Notes: generated by a model not told the origin, from the sequence alone. DNA of 64,000 bases from Streptomyces sp. T12 (GCF_028736035.1 NZ_CP117866.1:1922001-1986000); one strand, 5' to 3'. Counted from the stretch's first letter, positions 52,098 to 61,662 are shown. A program made the numbers and translations.

Positions 52098-53048
52098 TCA
52101 GGTGACGTCGTCGTAGCCGTTGACCCGGTCGGTGCCGGCCTGCTCGGGCAGCGCCCGGCTGGCGGAGACGGTCTCGACGTCGCCGATGTCCTCGGGGGTC
52201 AGGTCCAGGTCGGAGGCCTCGTCGTCGGCGGGGCCCATCTCCTCGCGACGGCGCCTGCGGCGGTCGTTGACCAGGGAGACGGCGACCGCCCCGAAGTACA
52301 GGATCCAGATCGGTCCGGCGAGGGCCATCATCGTCAGCGGGTCGGTGCTCGGCGTCGCGATCGCCGCGAACACCGTGATGCCCATGATCATGCCGCGCCA
52401 CCAGCCGAGCATGCGCTTACCGGTGATGGCGCCCGTGAAGTTGAGCATCACCAGCAGCAGGGGCAGTTCGAAGGAGAGACCGAAGACGATGACCATGCGC
52501 GTGACGAGGTCGAGCAGATCGTCGAGCGGCAGCAGGTTGTCGACGCCGAACGGTGTGAACTCGATCAGGACGTCGGCGGTCGTGGGCAGCACCTTGTAGG
52601 CGAAGAAGGCACCGGCGAGGAACAGCGGAAAGCCGGTGGCCACGAACGCGTAGGCGTACCTCCGCTCGTGCTTGTGCAGGCCGGGGGCGACGAAGGCCCA
52701 CAGCTGGTACAACCAGACCGGCGCGGCCAGAACGACACCGGCCATCAGGGACACCTTCAGGGCCAGCGTGAACGGCGCGAGCAGACCGTTGATCGTGATC
52801 TGCGCGCACGGATTCTCGTCGCGCGCCGTCTTGGCCAGTTCCTCGAACGACTTCGGGCAGCCGACCGATTCAAGGACCGGCTTGGTGAAGAAGTTGATGA
52901 TGTCCTGATAGAAGAAGGCGGCAATGACCGTGACGACGACGATCGCGAGCAGTGCTTTCGCGAGCCGGTTGCGGAGCTCACGAAGGTGCTCCGCGAGGGG
53001 CATCCGCCCCTCGGGATCCTTCTCCTCTTTGCGGGCAGACTTCAGCAA
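52098..53048 (-). CDS. tatC: Twin-arginine translocase subunit TatC
   Basis: A 316-aa membrane protein with six helices. Conserved features are the N-terminal MPLAEHLRELRNRLAK (the signal-peptide site Glu), the ALKVSLMAGVVLAAPVWLYQLWAFVAPGL segment and the PSTDPLTMM loop. The acidic C-terminal tail of about 50 aa is typical of actinobacteria. It receives folded twin-arginine substrates. The start appears to be TTG at 53048 (MLKSARKEEKD), 47 bp after tatA. Confidence 0.97.
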   Translation of the reverse strand: MLKSARKEEKDPEGRMPLAEHLRELRNRLAKALLAIVVVTVIAAFFYQDIINFFTKPVLESVGCPKSFEELAKTARDENPCAQITINGLLAPFTLALKVSLMAGVVLAAPVWLYQLWAFVAPGLHKHERRYAYAFVATGFPLFLAGAFFAYKVLPTTADVLIEFTPFGVDNLLPLDDLLDLVTRMVIVFGLSFELPLLLVMLNFTGAITGKRMLGWWRGMIMGITVFAAIATPSTDPLTMMALAGPIWILYFGAVAVSLVNDRRRRRREEMGPADDEASDLDLTPEDIGDVETVSASRALPEQAGTDRVNGYDDVT

Positions 53049-53095
53049 CCCACGTTCCCATCTCGTGCAGCGGGCCGGAGGTCACCGGCCCTGCG

Positions 53096-53383
53096 TCAGC
53101 GCTTGGTGGTGTCCGTCGGCTCGTTGACCGGGCGTGCGTTCGTCGCGTCGCCGGGGGCGGCCTGGATGATGCGCTGCGCCGGGGGCTGCTCGTCGGTGTT
53201 GTTCGGCGGGTCGGCCGGGGCGGTGGTCTTGCCCTCGTCCTTCATCGCCTTGGCCTCGCTCTTCAGGATCCGGGCGGACTTGCCGAGCGAGCGCGCCATG
53301 TCCGGAAGCTTCTTCGCGCCGAACAGCAGGATGATGACGACGAGGATGAGAATGATCTCGGGGGCTCCGAGCCTTCCGAACAT
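53096..53383 (-). CDS. tatA: Twin-arginine translocase subunit TatA
   Basis: A 95-aa protein. One membrane helix ([28 protein letters not shown]) with the FGxKKLP hinge is followed by an amphipathic helix and a Pro/Thr-rich tail. It forms the translocation pore with TatC. The ATG at 53383 begins MFGRLGAPE. Confidence 0.97.
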   Translation of the reverse strand: MFGRLGAPEIILILVVIILLFGAKKLPDMARSLGKSARILKSEAKAMKDEGKTTAPADPPNNTDEQPPAQRIIQAAPGDATNARPVNEPTDTTKR

Positions 53384-53643
53384 AAGTCTTTACCTTCTCA
53401 CCGAGGCGGCTGTGGTGGGGTGCTGTACGACCGGTCGGACATGTGTCCGAACGGTCGTGTTGCCAGCGATCGTAACGCTCAGGGGTAAACGTCAGGCAAT
53501 CCCCGTGCGTACTCCCTGTCCGCGGACCGGGCCTCGTTCTCCGGGCCGCGACCAGCAGCGTACCTGTCCGGACCGTCAAGTTGACAGGGCGAAGTGGCCC
53601 AAAACGCATGCGGCGCAGGACTCACACCCAATACTTGGACGCA

Positions 53644-53838
53644 CTACAGCGAGTCCACAGCCCGGGCCGCGCTCATACTCGCCCGCTCCAGATCCTCGGC
53701 CGCCCTGCTGATGCGTCGCGCGGAGTCCGTGACCTGCCTGCCGAGGCGCTGCGCCTCAAGGGAGACCCGCACGGCGAGCACGCCGAGCACGGCGAGACCC
53801 AGAAAACCCACAGCTACCGCGAACATCGGCCAGAACAT
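53644..53838 (-). CDS. Small membrane protein upstream of tatA
   Basis: A 64-aa protein: a membrane helix (MFAVAVGFLGLAVLGVLAVRV) and a helical cytoplasmic tail (LEAQRLGRQVTDSARRISRAAEDLER). I do not recognise a named family. It sits between the Zn-ribbon gene and tatA in the same orientation. The start is uncertain between the ATG at 53838 and an ATG four codons later. Confidence 0.6.
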   Translation of the reverse strand: MFWPMFAVAVGFLGLAVLGVLAVRVSLEAQRLGRQVTDSARRISRAAEDLERASMSAARAVDSL

Positions 53839-53858
53839 GACGCCGAGCCTAGACCGTC

Positions 53859-54152
53859 CTACAGCGTGGAGTGCAGCCGCAGGGTGCTGACCCCGCCGCC
53901 CGTCAGCAGCTCGACGATCCGCTCCCCGGCCGGCTTGCGAACGGAGGCGCCACAGTCGGGGCAGGTGAAGGAGTAGAAGGTCGTACGGCTGGTCGCGCCG
54001 ATGGCGAGGCGCAGGGCGCTCGCGGCGAGCTCGAAACGACCCCGGCAGTCCGGGCAGCCCGCCTTGAACACCACCGGAGCCACGCTTCTCATCCCGGCGA
54101 ACGCGGACGCCACCGACATTCCCACCGCACCAGACGTCGCCGACTCGCTCAA
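53859..54152 (-). CDS. Small zinc-ribbon-like protein
   Basis: A protein of about 97 aa with two CxxC pairs (AGCPDCRGRFEL and FTCPDCGASVRK) that probably bind one zinc. It is probably a conserved actinobacterial hypothetical. The TTG at 54152 is preceded by AGGAG. The frame opens at a GTG at 54176, and an ATG at 54119 is another option. It lies 20 bp after pafC. Confidence 0.65.
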   Translation of the reverse strand: MSESATSGAVGMSVASAFAGMRSVAPVVFKAGCPDCRGRFELAASALRLAIGATSRTTFYSFTCPDCGASVRKPAGERIVELLTGGGVSTLRLHSTL

Positions 54153-54196
54153 AGCCCTCGCTCCTGCCTGTCGCACTGCCTGTGGAACCGCATGCC

Positions 54197-55213
54197 CTAC
54201 TGCCCGTCGTGAAGCCGGTGCGCCCCGTGAGCGCCCTGCACCTCGACCCCGTCGTACGCCGCCAGCGCCTCGCGGGCCGCCTGCCGGGCACTGTCGGCCA
54301 GCTCGGGCGGCGAGACGATACGGCCGTCGCGCCCGAGCCGTAGCGCCAGGCGCCGCAGCGACGCGGGCTCGGGGGTGCGCAGGGTGATACGCAGACCGCC
54401 GTCCGCAAGCTCATCCGCGCTGTCGTGCGGGTAGTACTCGGCGACCCAGCGTCCGCCCGGGCCGACCTCGACGACGACCTCCGGATCTTCCGCGGCGGGC
54501 TGCACCAGCCCCTCGGACAGGTCGCGCAGCTCGACCTCGGGCGGCGCGGACGGCTCGTCCAGGATCTTGATCTCGGCGACCCGGTCGAGCCGGAAGGTGC
54601 GGCGCGCCTCGGAGCGACGGCACCAGGCCTCGACATAGGTGTGGCCGACGCTGACCAGGCGGATGGGGTCGATCTCGCGCTCGGTGACCTCGTCGCGGGC
54701 CGGCGAGTAGTAGCGGATCCACAGCCGGCGCCGCTCGGAGATCGCACGGTCGACGTCGGCGAAGACACCGCCCTCGGACTCGAAGGTCACCGACAGCCGG
54801 GAGCTGGCGCCGGCCGCCTCCCCGGACGCGGTCTCCACCTTGGCGGTCGCCCGCAGCAGTGCCTGCCGGTCGCTCTCGCGCAGTCCCGGCAGCGTGGACA
54901 CGGCCCGGGCGGCCACCAGCAGCGCGGTCGCCTCGTCGGCGGCGATCCGCAACGGCTCGGCGACGTCGTCGGGGTTGTGCCACCAGATGCGCTCGCCGTC
55001 GGTGTCGATGTCGAGCAGGTCGCCGCCGCGGAAGCTGGTGCCGCACATGGGCAGCACGTCGAGGTCGGAGACCAGCTCGTCCTCGGAGATGCCGAAGGCG
55101 CGCGCGACGTCCTCGACGCGGGCGCCGGGGCGCTCCCTGAGATACGTCACCAGGGAGAGCATCCGCCTGGTCTGGTCGATGGCGTTGACGGGCCGAACCG
55201 GTTTGCCTGCCAC
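54197..55213 (-). CDS. pafC: WYL-domain regulator PafC
   Basis: A 338-aa protein: winged HTH (MLSLVTYLRERPGARVEDVARAFGISEDELVSDL), WYL ligand-sensing domain (RRRLWIRYYSPARDEVTEREIDPIRLV) and the C-terminal WCX domain. PafB and PafC form the heterodimeric activator of the LexA-independent DNA-damage response in actinobacteria. The GTG at 55213 starts VAGKPVRP. The gene is 19 bp downstream of pafB. Confidence 0.93.
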   Translation of the reverse strand: MAGKPVRPVNAIDQTRRMLSLVTYLRERPGARVEDVARAFGISEDELVSDLDVLPMCGTSFRGGDLLDIDTDGERIWWHNPDDVAEPLRIAADEATALLVAARAVSTLPGLRESDRQALLRATAKVETASGEAAGASSRLSVTFESEGGVFADVDRAISERRRLWIRYYSPARDEVTEREIDPIRLVSVGHTYVEAWCRRSEARRTFRLDRVAEIKILDEPSAPPEVELRDLSEGLVQPAAEDPEVVVEVGPGGRWVAEYYPHDSADELADGGLRITLRTPEPASLRRLALRLGRDGRIVSPPELADSARQAAREALAAYDGVEVQGAHGAHRLHDGQ

Positions 55214-55232
55214 TGTGTCGCTCCGCTCCCCC

Positions 55233-56186
55233 TCAGCCCTTGGCCACGGCACGCAGCCGGTCCACCACGTCGGCCCGCAGCTCCGCGGGCTCCAGGACCA
55301 CCACATCCGGCCCGAACTCGACCAGCCAGGCATCCAGCCCGTGGCCGTACGGAATCTCCAACTCGTCCCAGCCGTCCCCGAGTTCCCGCACCGAGGTGGC
55401 CTTCGCCCGAAGGGGGTACCCGGCGCCCGTACGCAGCCGGATCGACGCGGAGCGGTCGGCGGTCTCCCCCGCCCAGCTCGCCACGGTCTCCCGCACGGTG
55501 ACGACATCGGGGACCTCGGCCGTGAAGCGGCCACTGCGGCTGCGGACCTTGCCGGTGATCCGGGACAGCCGGAACACCCGCTCGGCGCCACGGTCGCGGT
55601 CCCAGCCCGCGAGATACCAGTGGCCGCGCCAGCACTCCAGCGCCCACGGCTCGACATGCCGGGGTTCGGGGCGGGCGGCGGTGGCCTTGCGGTAGTCGAA
55701 AGCGACCGGACGCCGATCCCGGCAGGCCAGCATCAGCGGCTCGAACGCCGCCTCGTGCACCGGAATACGCGGCTCCAGCGCACCGTGCGCCTCATACGGG
55801 TCGAAGTCCTCGGGCAACCCGGCCGCGCGCAGCTTCTGCAGGGCGCCGCTGGCCGCGCCCGCGAGCCGGGCCTGCTGCCACACCTTGGCCGCCAGGCCCA
55901 GGGCGGCGGCCTCCTCGGCGTCGAGGGTGATGGGCGGCAGGCGGTTGCTGTCGCGGCGGGCCAGATAGCCGACCTCGCCGTCGAGGTTCTCCACGGTCTC
56001 GATGACCAGCCCGAGTTCGCGCAGGTCGTCCTTGTCGCGCTCGAACATCCGGTTGAAGGAGTCGTCGGAGCCGGCCTCCAGGTAGGCCTCGATGGACTCA
56101 CGCAGCTCACGCTTGCTCAGCGGCCGCCGCGTCCCGAGCAGACACAGCGCCAGGTTCATGAGCCGCTCGGCCTTGGCAATGGCCAT
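55233..56186 (-). CDS. pafB: WYL-domain regulator PafB
   Basis: A 317-aa protein: winged HTH (ERLMNLALCLLGTRRPLSKRELRESIEAYL), a WYL domain (RRPVAFDYRK...RHVEPWALECWRGHWYLAG) and a WCX domain. It is the partner of PafC. Genes for both are encoded close to the Pup-proteasome locus in many actinobacteria. The ATG at 56186 is used. Confidence 0.94.
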   Translation of the reverse strand: MAIAKAERLMNLALCLLGTRRPLSKRELRESIEAYLEAGSDDSFNRMFERDKDDLRELGLVIETVENLDGEVGYLARRDSNRLPPITLDAEEAAALGLAAKVWQQARLAGAASGALQKLRAAGLPEDFDPYEAHGALEPRIPVHEAAFEPLMLACRDRRPVAFDYRKATAARPEPRHVEPWALECWRGHWYLAGWDRDRGAERVFRLSRITGKVRSRSGRFTAEVPDVVTVRETVASWAGETADRSASIRLRTGAGYPLRAKATSVRELGDGWDELEIPYGHGLDAWLVEFGPDVVVLEPAELRADVVDRLRAVAKG

Positions 56187-56260
56187 CGACGCCCTTCGCC
56201 TCCCCTATGGTGCTTACGACCGATGACCGTACCGCCCCGCGGTGGCGTGGCAAAAGCCGA

Positions 56261-56288
56261 GGGCCCATGCCCGGACAGGCATGGGCCC
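56261..56288 (-). terminator. Terminator after the small FKBP gene
   Basis: GGGCCCATGCC (56261-56271) pairs perfectly with GGCATGGGCCC (56278-56288). On the minus strand it is followed by TCGGCTTTTG. Confidence 0.75.
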
Positions 56289-56343
56289 CAGGTAGTCGTG
56301 TCCGGTCGTACGCCGATCAGTCATACGCCGTCAGACGCGACGA

Positions 56344-56715
56344 TCAGACACCGAGCAGGTCGACCACGAAGATCAGGGTCTCGCCGGGCTTGATCGCCGG
56401 GGTGGGGCTCTGGTTGCCGTAGGCGAGGTGGGCCGGGATGGTCAGCTGGCGGCGACCGCCGACCTTCATGCCCTGCACACCCTGGTCCCAGCCCTTGATG
56501 ACGCGGCCGCCACCCAGCGGGAAGCGGAACGGCGTGCCACGGTTCCAGCTGGCGTCGAACTCCTCACCCGTGCTGAAAGCGACACCCACGTAGTGGACGG
56601 TGACGGTCTGGCCCGCCTGCGCAACCGCGCCGTCGCCCTCCCAGATGTCCTTGATCTCGAGGTCCGCCGGGGGCTCGCCGCCCGGGAAGTCGATCTCGGG
56701 CTTGTCGATGCTCAC
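56344..56715 (-). CDS. FKBP-type peptidyl-prolyl isomerase, cytoplasmic
   Basis: A 123-aa single FKBP domain (VHYVGVAFSTGEEFDASWNRG...FRFPLGGGRVIKGWDQGVQGMKVGGRRQLTIPAHLAYG). Active-site aromatic and Asp residues are present. It has no signal peptide. The GTG at 56715 follows AGGAG. Confidence 0.94.
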   Translation of the reverse strand: MSIDKPEIDFPGGEPPADLEIKDIWEGDGAVAQAGQTVTVHYVGVAFSTGEEFDASWNRGTPFRFPLGGGRVIKGWDQGVQGMKVGGRRQLTIPAHLAYGNQSPTPAIKPGETLIFVVDLLGV

Positions 56716-56777
56716 TGCAGTGACTCCTATTGGTACGTATGTCATGCGCGATGACTGAATGGGCAACCTGCCCAGTC

Positions 56778-57722
56778 TTACATCACGGCCAGGATGTCGA
56801 GGGCGAAGACCAGCGTGGAGTTCTTCGGAATGCCCTGCTGCTCCTGGTCACCGAGGGCCTGGTCGGGCGGCAGCACGAGCAGCACCCGGCTGCCGGCCTT
56901 CTTGCCCACGAGACCGTTCTTCAGCCCCTTGATCGACAACTGGTCCAGCGGAAACGTCGCCGGCTTGCCCGTCTTGTACGTGCTGTCGAACTGCTTGCCG
57001 CCGTCCCAGAGCAGGGCCACGTAGTTCACGACCACAGTGTCCGTACCCTTCACGACAGCGCCGTCGCTCTCCAGCACGTAGTTGGAGACGAGCTTCTTCG
57101 GCGGGTCGCTGTCCTTCGGCATCGTCACCGTCGGTGCCTTGCCGTCGGTGTTCGTGCCGACCTTCGGCAGGTCGATGCTGTCCTGCGCGACCTCCGTCCC
57201 CTTCGCCGACGCGGGGATGGTCGTGCCCTTCACGATGTCCACGACGAACACCAGCGTGGCGTTCGCCTTGATGTCACCCTGACCCTGCGCCCCGTACCCC
57301 AGGTCCGGGGGGATCACCAGCTCCAGCCGGCTGCCGACCTTCTGGCCCTCCAGCCCCTTCTCCCAGCCCTGGATGACGCCACCCGCACCCAGGGTGAGCG
57401 AGAAGGGCTGGCCGCGGTCGAAGCTGTTGTCGAACGGCTCGGACTCGTCGTACTCCTGACCGAGGTAGTTCACCTCGGCGGCATCGCCCTTCTTGAGCTT
57501 GGCGCCGTCCCCCTCCTTGATGACCTCGACCTTCAGCTCCTTCGGCGGATCGCCCTCCCCCTTGGCCAGGGTCGGCTTCTGCCCGAACTCGGCACCCTTG
57601 GTGATCGCGGGCACTCCGTTCTTGGTGGAGCTGGAGTCGGAGCCCTTGTCGTCGTCGCTGCCGCAGGCCGCCGCGGAGAGCAGCAGCAGCGGCACGACGA
57701 GAAGGCCGGCAATTCGGCGCAC
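56778..57722 (-). CDS. FKBP-type peptidyl-prolyl isomerase lipoprotein with two FKBP domains
   Basis: A 314-aa protein. A signal peptide with the lipobox LSAAAC (Cys near residue 20) shows membrane anchoring. The first FKBP domain (about 70-160; GVIQGWEKGLEGQKVGSRLELVIPPDLGYG) looks complete. The second (about 210-314) is more divergent (SIKGLKNGLVGKKAGSRVLLVLPPDQALGD) and lacks several active-site residues. It probably helps fold exported proteins. The GTG at 57722 has GAGG five bases upstream. Confidence 0.92.
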   Translation of the reverse strand: MRRIAGLLVVPLLLLSAAACGSDDDKGSDSSSTKNGVPAITKGAEFGQKPTLAKGEGDPPKELKVEVIKEGDGAKLKKGDAAEVNYLGQEYDESEPFDNSFDRGQPFSLTLGAGGVIQGWEKGLEGQKVGSRLELVIPPDLGYGAQGQGDIKANATLVFVVDIVKGTTIPASAKGTEVAQDSIDLPKVGTNTDGKAPTVTMPKDSDPPKKLVSNYVLESDGAVVKGTDTVVVNYVALLWDGGKQFDSTYKTGKPATFPLDQLSIKGLKNGLVGKKAGSRVLLVLPPDQALGDQEQQGIPKNSTLVFALDILAVM

Positions 57723-57777
57723 GTGTTCCTCAGATCTCAGACGGCACTGTGGTCGCCCGCCACTCTAAGGCGTGCGG

Positions 57778-57807
57778 CGGGCCCCGTACGAGAACGTACG
57801 GGGCCCG
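57778..57807. terminator. Hairpin after pafA
   Basis: CGGGCCCCGTACG and CGTACGGGGCCCG make a perfect 13-bp stem with an AGAA loop, 25 bp past the pafA stop. No U-tract. It may also mark the start of the FKBP transcription unit. Confidence 0.65.
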
Positions 57808-57831
57808 TGGTCCGTTTCCTCAATTCCGGGG

Positions 57832-59193
57832 TCACATTCCCGCGATCAGCTTCTCCACGCGGTCGTCCACCGAACGGAACGGGTCCTTGCACAACACTGT
57901 GCGCTGCGCCTGGTCGTTGAGCTTCAGGTGCACCCAGTCGACGGTGAAGTCGCGGCGCTGTTCCTGGGCCCTGCGGATGAAGTCACCGCGCAGCCGGGCC
58001 CGAGTGGTCTGCGGCGGAACCGACTTGCCCTCGAAGATCTTCAAGTCGTTGCAGATACGCGCGGCTTGACCCTTCCTCTCCAACAGGTAGTACAGGCCGC
58101 GACGGCGGTGGATGTCGTGGTAGGCGAGGTCTATCTGAGCGACCCGCGGATGCGACATGGTCATGTTGTGCTTGGCCCGGTACCGCTCGATGAGCTTGTA
58201 CTTCATGACCCAGTCGATCTCGGTGCCGATCCGGTCGAGGTCCTCGGCCTCGATCGAGTCCAGCGTGCGGCCCCACAGCTCCAGGACCTGCTCGACCGTG
58301 CCGGTGCGGATACCGCGGCGCTCGCAGAAGTCCACGGCCTTCTCGTAGTACTCGCGCTGCACCTCCAGCGCGGAAGCCTCCCGGCCGCTGGCCAGGCGCA
58401 CCTTGCGGCGGCCCGTGATGTCGTGGCTGACCTCGCGGATCGCCCGGATCGGGTTCTCCAGGGTCAGGTCGCGCATCACCGTGCCCGCCTCGATCATGCG
58501 CAGCACCAGGTCGGTGGCGCCGACCTTGAGCAGCATGGTCGTCTCGGACATGTTCGAGTCGCCCACGATGACGTGCAGGCGCCGGTAGCGCTCGGCGTCC
58601 GCGTGCGGCTCGTCGCGCGTGTTGATGATCGGCCGGGAGCGGGTCGTCGCCGAGGAGACGCCCTCCCAGATGTGCTCCGCCCGCTGGCTGACGCAGTACA
58701 CGGCGCCACGCGGGGTCTGGAGCACCTTGCCCGCACCGCACAGCAACTGGCGCGTGACAAGGAACGGAATGAGGATGTCCGCGAGCCGGGAGAACTCCCC
58801 GTGCCGGGCCACCAGATAGTTCTCGTGGCAGCCGTAGGAGTTGCCCGCCGAGTCGGTGTTGTTCTTGAAGAGGTAGACGTCGCCCGCGATTCCTTCCTCG
58901 TGCAGGCGTCGTTCGGCGTCCACCAGGAGTCCTTCGAGAATGCGCTCGCCTGCTTTGTCGTGGGTGACCAGTTCGGTCACGTTGTCACATTCGGGTGTCG
59001 CGTATTCCGGATGTGAGCCCACGTCGAGATACAGGCGGGCGCCGTTTCGCAGAAAGACATTGCTGCTGCGGCCCCATGACACGACACGGCGGAAGAGGTA
59101 CCGCGCCACCTCGTCAGGCGACAGGCGGCGCTGTCCCCTGAACGTGCACGTGACGCCGTACTCGTTCTCCAGCCCGAAAATGCGGCGGTCCAT
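57832..59193 (-). CDS. pafA: Pup--protein ligase PafA
   Basis: A 453-aa carboxylate-amine ligase of the glutamine-synthetase-like fold. [15 protein letters not shown] (ATP/metal site, first 15 residues), [31 protein letters not shown] and the C-terminal small domain are all present. PafA joins Pup to substrate lysines, marking them for the proteasome. The ATG at 59193 is used. The MFS gene ends 9 bp before it, and the prc genes are 2.5 kb further on. Confidence 0.97.
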   Translation of the reverse strand: MDRRIFGLENEYGVTCTFRGQRRLSPDEVARYLFRRVVSWGRSSNVFLRNGARLYLDVGSHPEYATPECDNVTELVTHDKAGERILEGLLVDAERRLHEEGIAGDVYLFKNNTDSAGNSYGCHENYLVARHGEFSRLADILIPFLVTRQLLCGAGKVLQTPRGAVYCVSQRAEHIWEGVSSATTRSRPIINTRDEPHADAERYRRLHVIVGDSNMSETTMLLKVGATDLVLRMIEAGTVMRDLTLENPIRAIREVSHDITGRRKVRLASGREASALEVQREYYEKAVDFCERRGIRTGTVEQVLELWGRTLDSIEAEDLDRIGTEIDWVMKYKLIERYRAKHNMTMSHPRVAQIDLAYHDIHRRRGLYYLLERKGQAARICNDLKIFEGKSVPPQTTRARLRGDFIRRAQEQRRDFTVDWVHLKLNDQAQRTVLCKDPFRSVDDRVEKLIAGM

Positions 59194-59202
59194 GACTGAA
59201 CA

Positions 59203-60462
59203 TTACGCCCGATCCCCTGAGCTGAAACGGGGTTCGACGGCACGGTTTGGATCATTTTCCGATGAAGCCGCAACCACCGCCCCCTTCGCGGGAGCTGCGA
59301 GGACCCGCCCCGTGGCCAGCAGGACCAGCAACGACACGGCCCCCGCGGCACTCGGCACGGCGAACCCCCACAGGGCCCCGCCCGCCTCGACGACCGGCCC
59401 CGCCAGACCCGTTCCCACCGACGCACCCACCGTGAAGGTCGTGACAAGCCAGGAGAACGCCTCGGTGACCGTCCCACGCGGCGCGTGCCGGTCGACCAGC
59501 ACGAAGGCACAGGCGATGCACGGGGCGAGGAACACACCGGCGAGTACGGCCAGCAGAGTCATCGCGAACGCACCCGGCATCAGCATCAGAGGCAGGTAAC
59601 ACACCGCCAGAAGCGCCACCAGCAGGCGCAGTCGCCGCGCCGGCTCCCCGCTCCACTGCCGCGCCCCGTACACCACGCCACCGATCAGCGCACCCAGCCC
59701 CAGGCCTGCCATCAGCCAGCCGTACACCGCGTCACCGCCGTTGTCGTCCGCGTACGACACGGCCGCCACCGCGATCGACCCCATCGCCATCCCGACGAAC
59801 AGGAAGGAGGCGAGGAGCGCCACCAGCCCGGCCGAGCGCAGCGCCCCCAGCCAGTGCGCCTCACGCGGTGCCGACCGCCACGCGCGCGAGGGCGGCGACA
59901 CGACCACCGAAAGGGCGCCCAGCACCCCGATGGCGTTCAGGACGAGCAGCGCCGCCTGCGCCGACCACAACGACGTGCACAGCGTGAGCAGCAACGGCCC
60001 GACGGTGAACATGACTTCCTGCGCCACCGCGTCCATCGCATACGCCGCGTGCACCTGGCTCTCCTTGTGGAGGACCGACGACCACAACGCCCGCAGACCG
60101 CCCTCCAGGGGCGGTGTGAACAGCCCGGAGGCGGCCACGGCCGCATAGGCGAGCGGCAGCGGGTCGATGCCCACGAAGGCGAACGCGGCCATCGCCAGGG
60201 CCGAGGCGACCGCGGCGGGCAGCTGCACCCGCGGCTGGCCGTACAGGTCCACCAGCCGCCCCAGCAGCGGCTGACCCACGGCATTGGCGACCCCGTACAC
60301 GGCCGCCAGCCCCCCGGCAAGGCTGTAGGAACCGCCCTCCGCGCGCACGAACAGCATGATGGCGAGCGCGGCGACAGCGTTCGGCAGCCGGCCCACGAGC
60401 GTGCCCACGAGCAGCCGCGTGGCATGCCTCGCCCTGAGGATCTCCACGTATGCGCCGGTCAT
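59203..60462 (-). CDS. MFS transporter
   Basis: A 419-aa major-facilitator protein with about 12 helices, including a loop motif GQPLLGRLVDLYGQPRVQLP after helix 2 (motif A-like). Substrate unknown; the layout resembles drug or sugar efflux proteins. It is divergent from the LacI gene with an operator dyad in the 98-bp gap, so LacI probably controls it. It may share a transcript with pafA. Confidence 0.88.
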   Translation of the reverse strand: MTGAYVEILRARHATRLLVGTLVGRLPNAVAALAIMLFVRAEGGSYSLAGGLAAVYGVANAVGQPLLGRLVDLYGQPRVQLPAAVASALAMAAFAFVGIDPLPLAYAAVAASGLFTPPLEGGLRALWSSVLHKESQVHAAYAMDAVAQEVMFTVGPLLLTLCTSLWSAQAALLVLNAIGVLGALSVVVSPPSRAWRSAPREAHWLGALRSAGLVALLASFLFVGMAMGSIAVAAVSYADDNGGDAVYGWLMAGLGLGALIGGVVYGARQWSGEPARRLRLLVALLAVCYLPLMLMPGAFAMTLLAVLAGVFLAPCIACAFVLVDRHAPRGTVTEAFSWLVTTFTVGASVGTGLAGPVVEAGGALWGFAVPSAAGAVSLLVLLATGRVLAAPAKGAVVAASSENDPNRAVEPRFSSGDRA

Positions 60463-60489
60463 CAGCCGCGCCGCCCTCCACCGAAGTTT

Positions 60490-60516
60490 TACGTATAACG
60501 CCCTTCGTCATACGTA
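60490..60516. promoter_or_regulatory. LacI operator dyad between MFS and LacI genes
   Basis: TACGTATAACG (60490-60500) and CGTCATACGTA (60506-60516) form an 11-bp inverted repeat with one mismatch and a 5-bp centre. It lies in the middle of the divergent gap, as expected for a LacI-family repressor that controls both genes. Confidence 0.7.
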
Positions 60517-60560
60517 CCATGTGCGCTGTTCATGAGTCCAGACGAAGGAGCAGGTGCACG

Positions 60561-61577
60561 GTGGCACACGGCAGCACCCGCCCCACCAGCCGGGACGTCG
60601 CCCAGGCCGCGGGAGTCTCCCAGGCCGCGGTCTCCCTGGTGCTCGGCGACAAGTGGCGCGGACGCGTCTCCGAGGCCACCGCCGAACGCGTCCGCGAGGC
60701 CGCCCGCGACCTGGGCTACCGCCCCAACCTCGCCGCCCGCAACCTCCGCCTCGGCCACACCCGAACCGTCCTCCTCGTCGTCCCCGCCCTGACGACCGAG
60801 TTCTTCGCCGGCGTCTACACCGGCGCCGCCCGCATCGCCGCCCAGAACGGCTTCGGCGTCGTCCTCTACCCCTCCCCCGAGGGCATCGGCCCCGCCCGCG
60901 ACCCCTTCGCCTCCGCCCAGGCCGCCCTCGACGGCGTCATCGCCTCCTCCATGGCCGCCGACGCCCTCACCGCCATCCACGGCGACCAGCTCCCCCTGGT
61001 CATGCTGGACAGCGACCCCAAAGGCAGCCTCGGCGCCGCCACCGTGAACCTCGACATCACCGACGGCATCCGCCAAGTGGCCGAACACCTGCTCACCCTC
61101 GGCCACCGCCGCATCCTGCACCTCGCGGCCGACGTGCCGTCCTGGACCTTCGACGTACGCGCGCGTGAACTCGCCGCACGCGTCGGCGAGGTGCCCGGCA
61201 CATCACTGCTCACGATCCGCGCCCCCATCTCCATCGACGGCGCCCGCACCGCAGCCGAAACCGCACTCTCCGCCAAGGGCCCCCGCCCCACCGCGATCGT
61301 CTGCGACGACGACAAACTCGCCGCCGGCACCTACAAGGCCGCACGCCGCCTCGGCCTGCGCATCCCCGACGACATCTCCGTCACCGGCCTGGACGACCTC
61401 GCCCTCGCCACCGCCATCGACCCCGAACTGACCACCGTACGACTGGACGCCGAACTGTTCGGGGAACGCGGCATGCAAGCCCTCCTGGCGGTCCTGGAAG
61501 GCCGTGAGCCCCAAGGGGGCGACATTCCGGTCCAGCTCGTCGTACGGGGCTCCACAGCGCCGCCCAGCGCACCCTGA
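60561..61577 (+). CDS. LacI-family transcriptional regulator
   Basis: A 338-aa repressor. The HTH and hinge are at residues 5-60 (TSRDVAQAAGVSQAAVSLVLGD...GYRPNLAARNLR). The periplasmic-binding-like effector domain has PLVMLDSDPKGS and ISVTGLDDLALATAIDPELTTVRLD. The GTG at 60561 has AAGGAG ten bases upstream. It probably senses a sugar-type ligand and represses the divergent MFS gene. Confidence 0.93.
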   Translation: MAHGSTRPTSRDVAQAAGVSQAAVSLVLGDKWRGRVSEATAERVREAARDLGYRPNLAARNLRLGHTRTVLLVVPALTTEFFAGVYTGAARIAAQNGFGVVLYPSPEGIGPARDPFASAQAALDGVIASSMAADALTAIHGDQLPLVMLDSDPKGSLGAATVNLDITDGIRQVAEHLLTLGHRRILHLAADVPSWTFDVRARELAARVGEVPGTSLLTIRAPISIDGARTAAETALSAKGPRPTAIVCDDDKLAAGTYKAARRLGLRIPDDISVTGLDDLALATAIDPELTTVRLDAELFGERGMQALLAVLEGREPQGGDIPVQLVVRGSTAPPSAP

Positions 61578-61662
61578 AGCCGCCGCGAACGCCCTGTGCC
61601 CCGGCCGAGCGGGCGGCCGGGGCACAGTACGGGCGAAATGAGATCAGCGAGCGACGCTGGCG

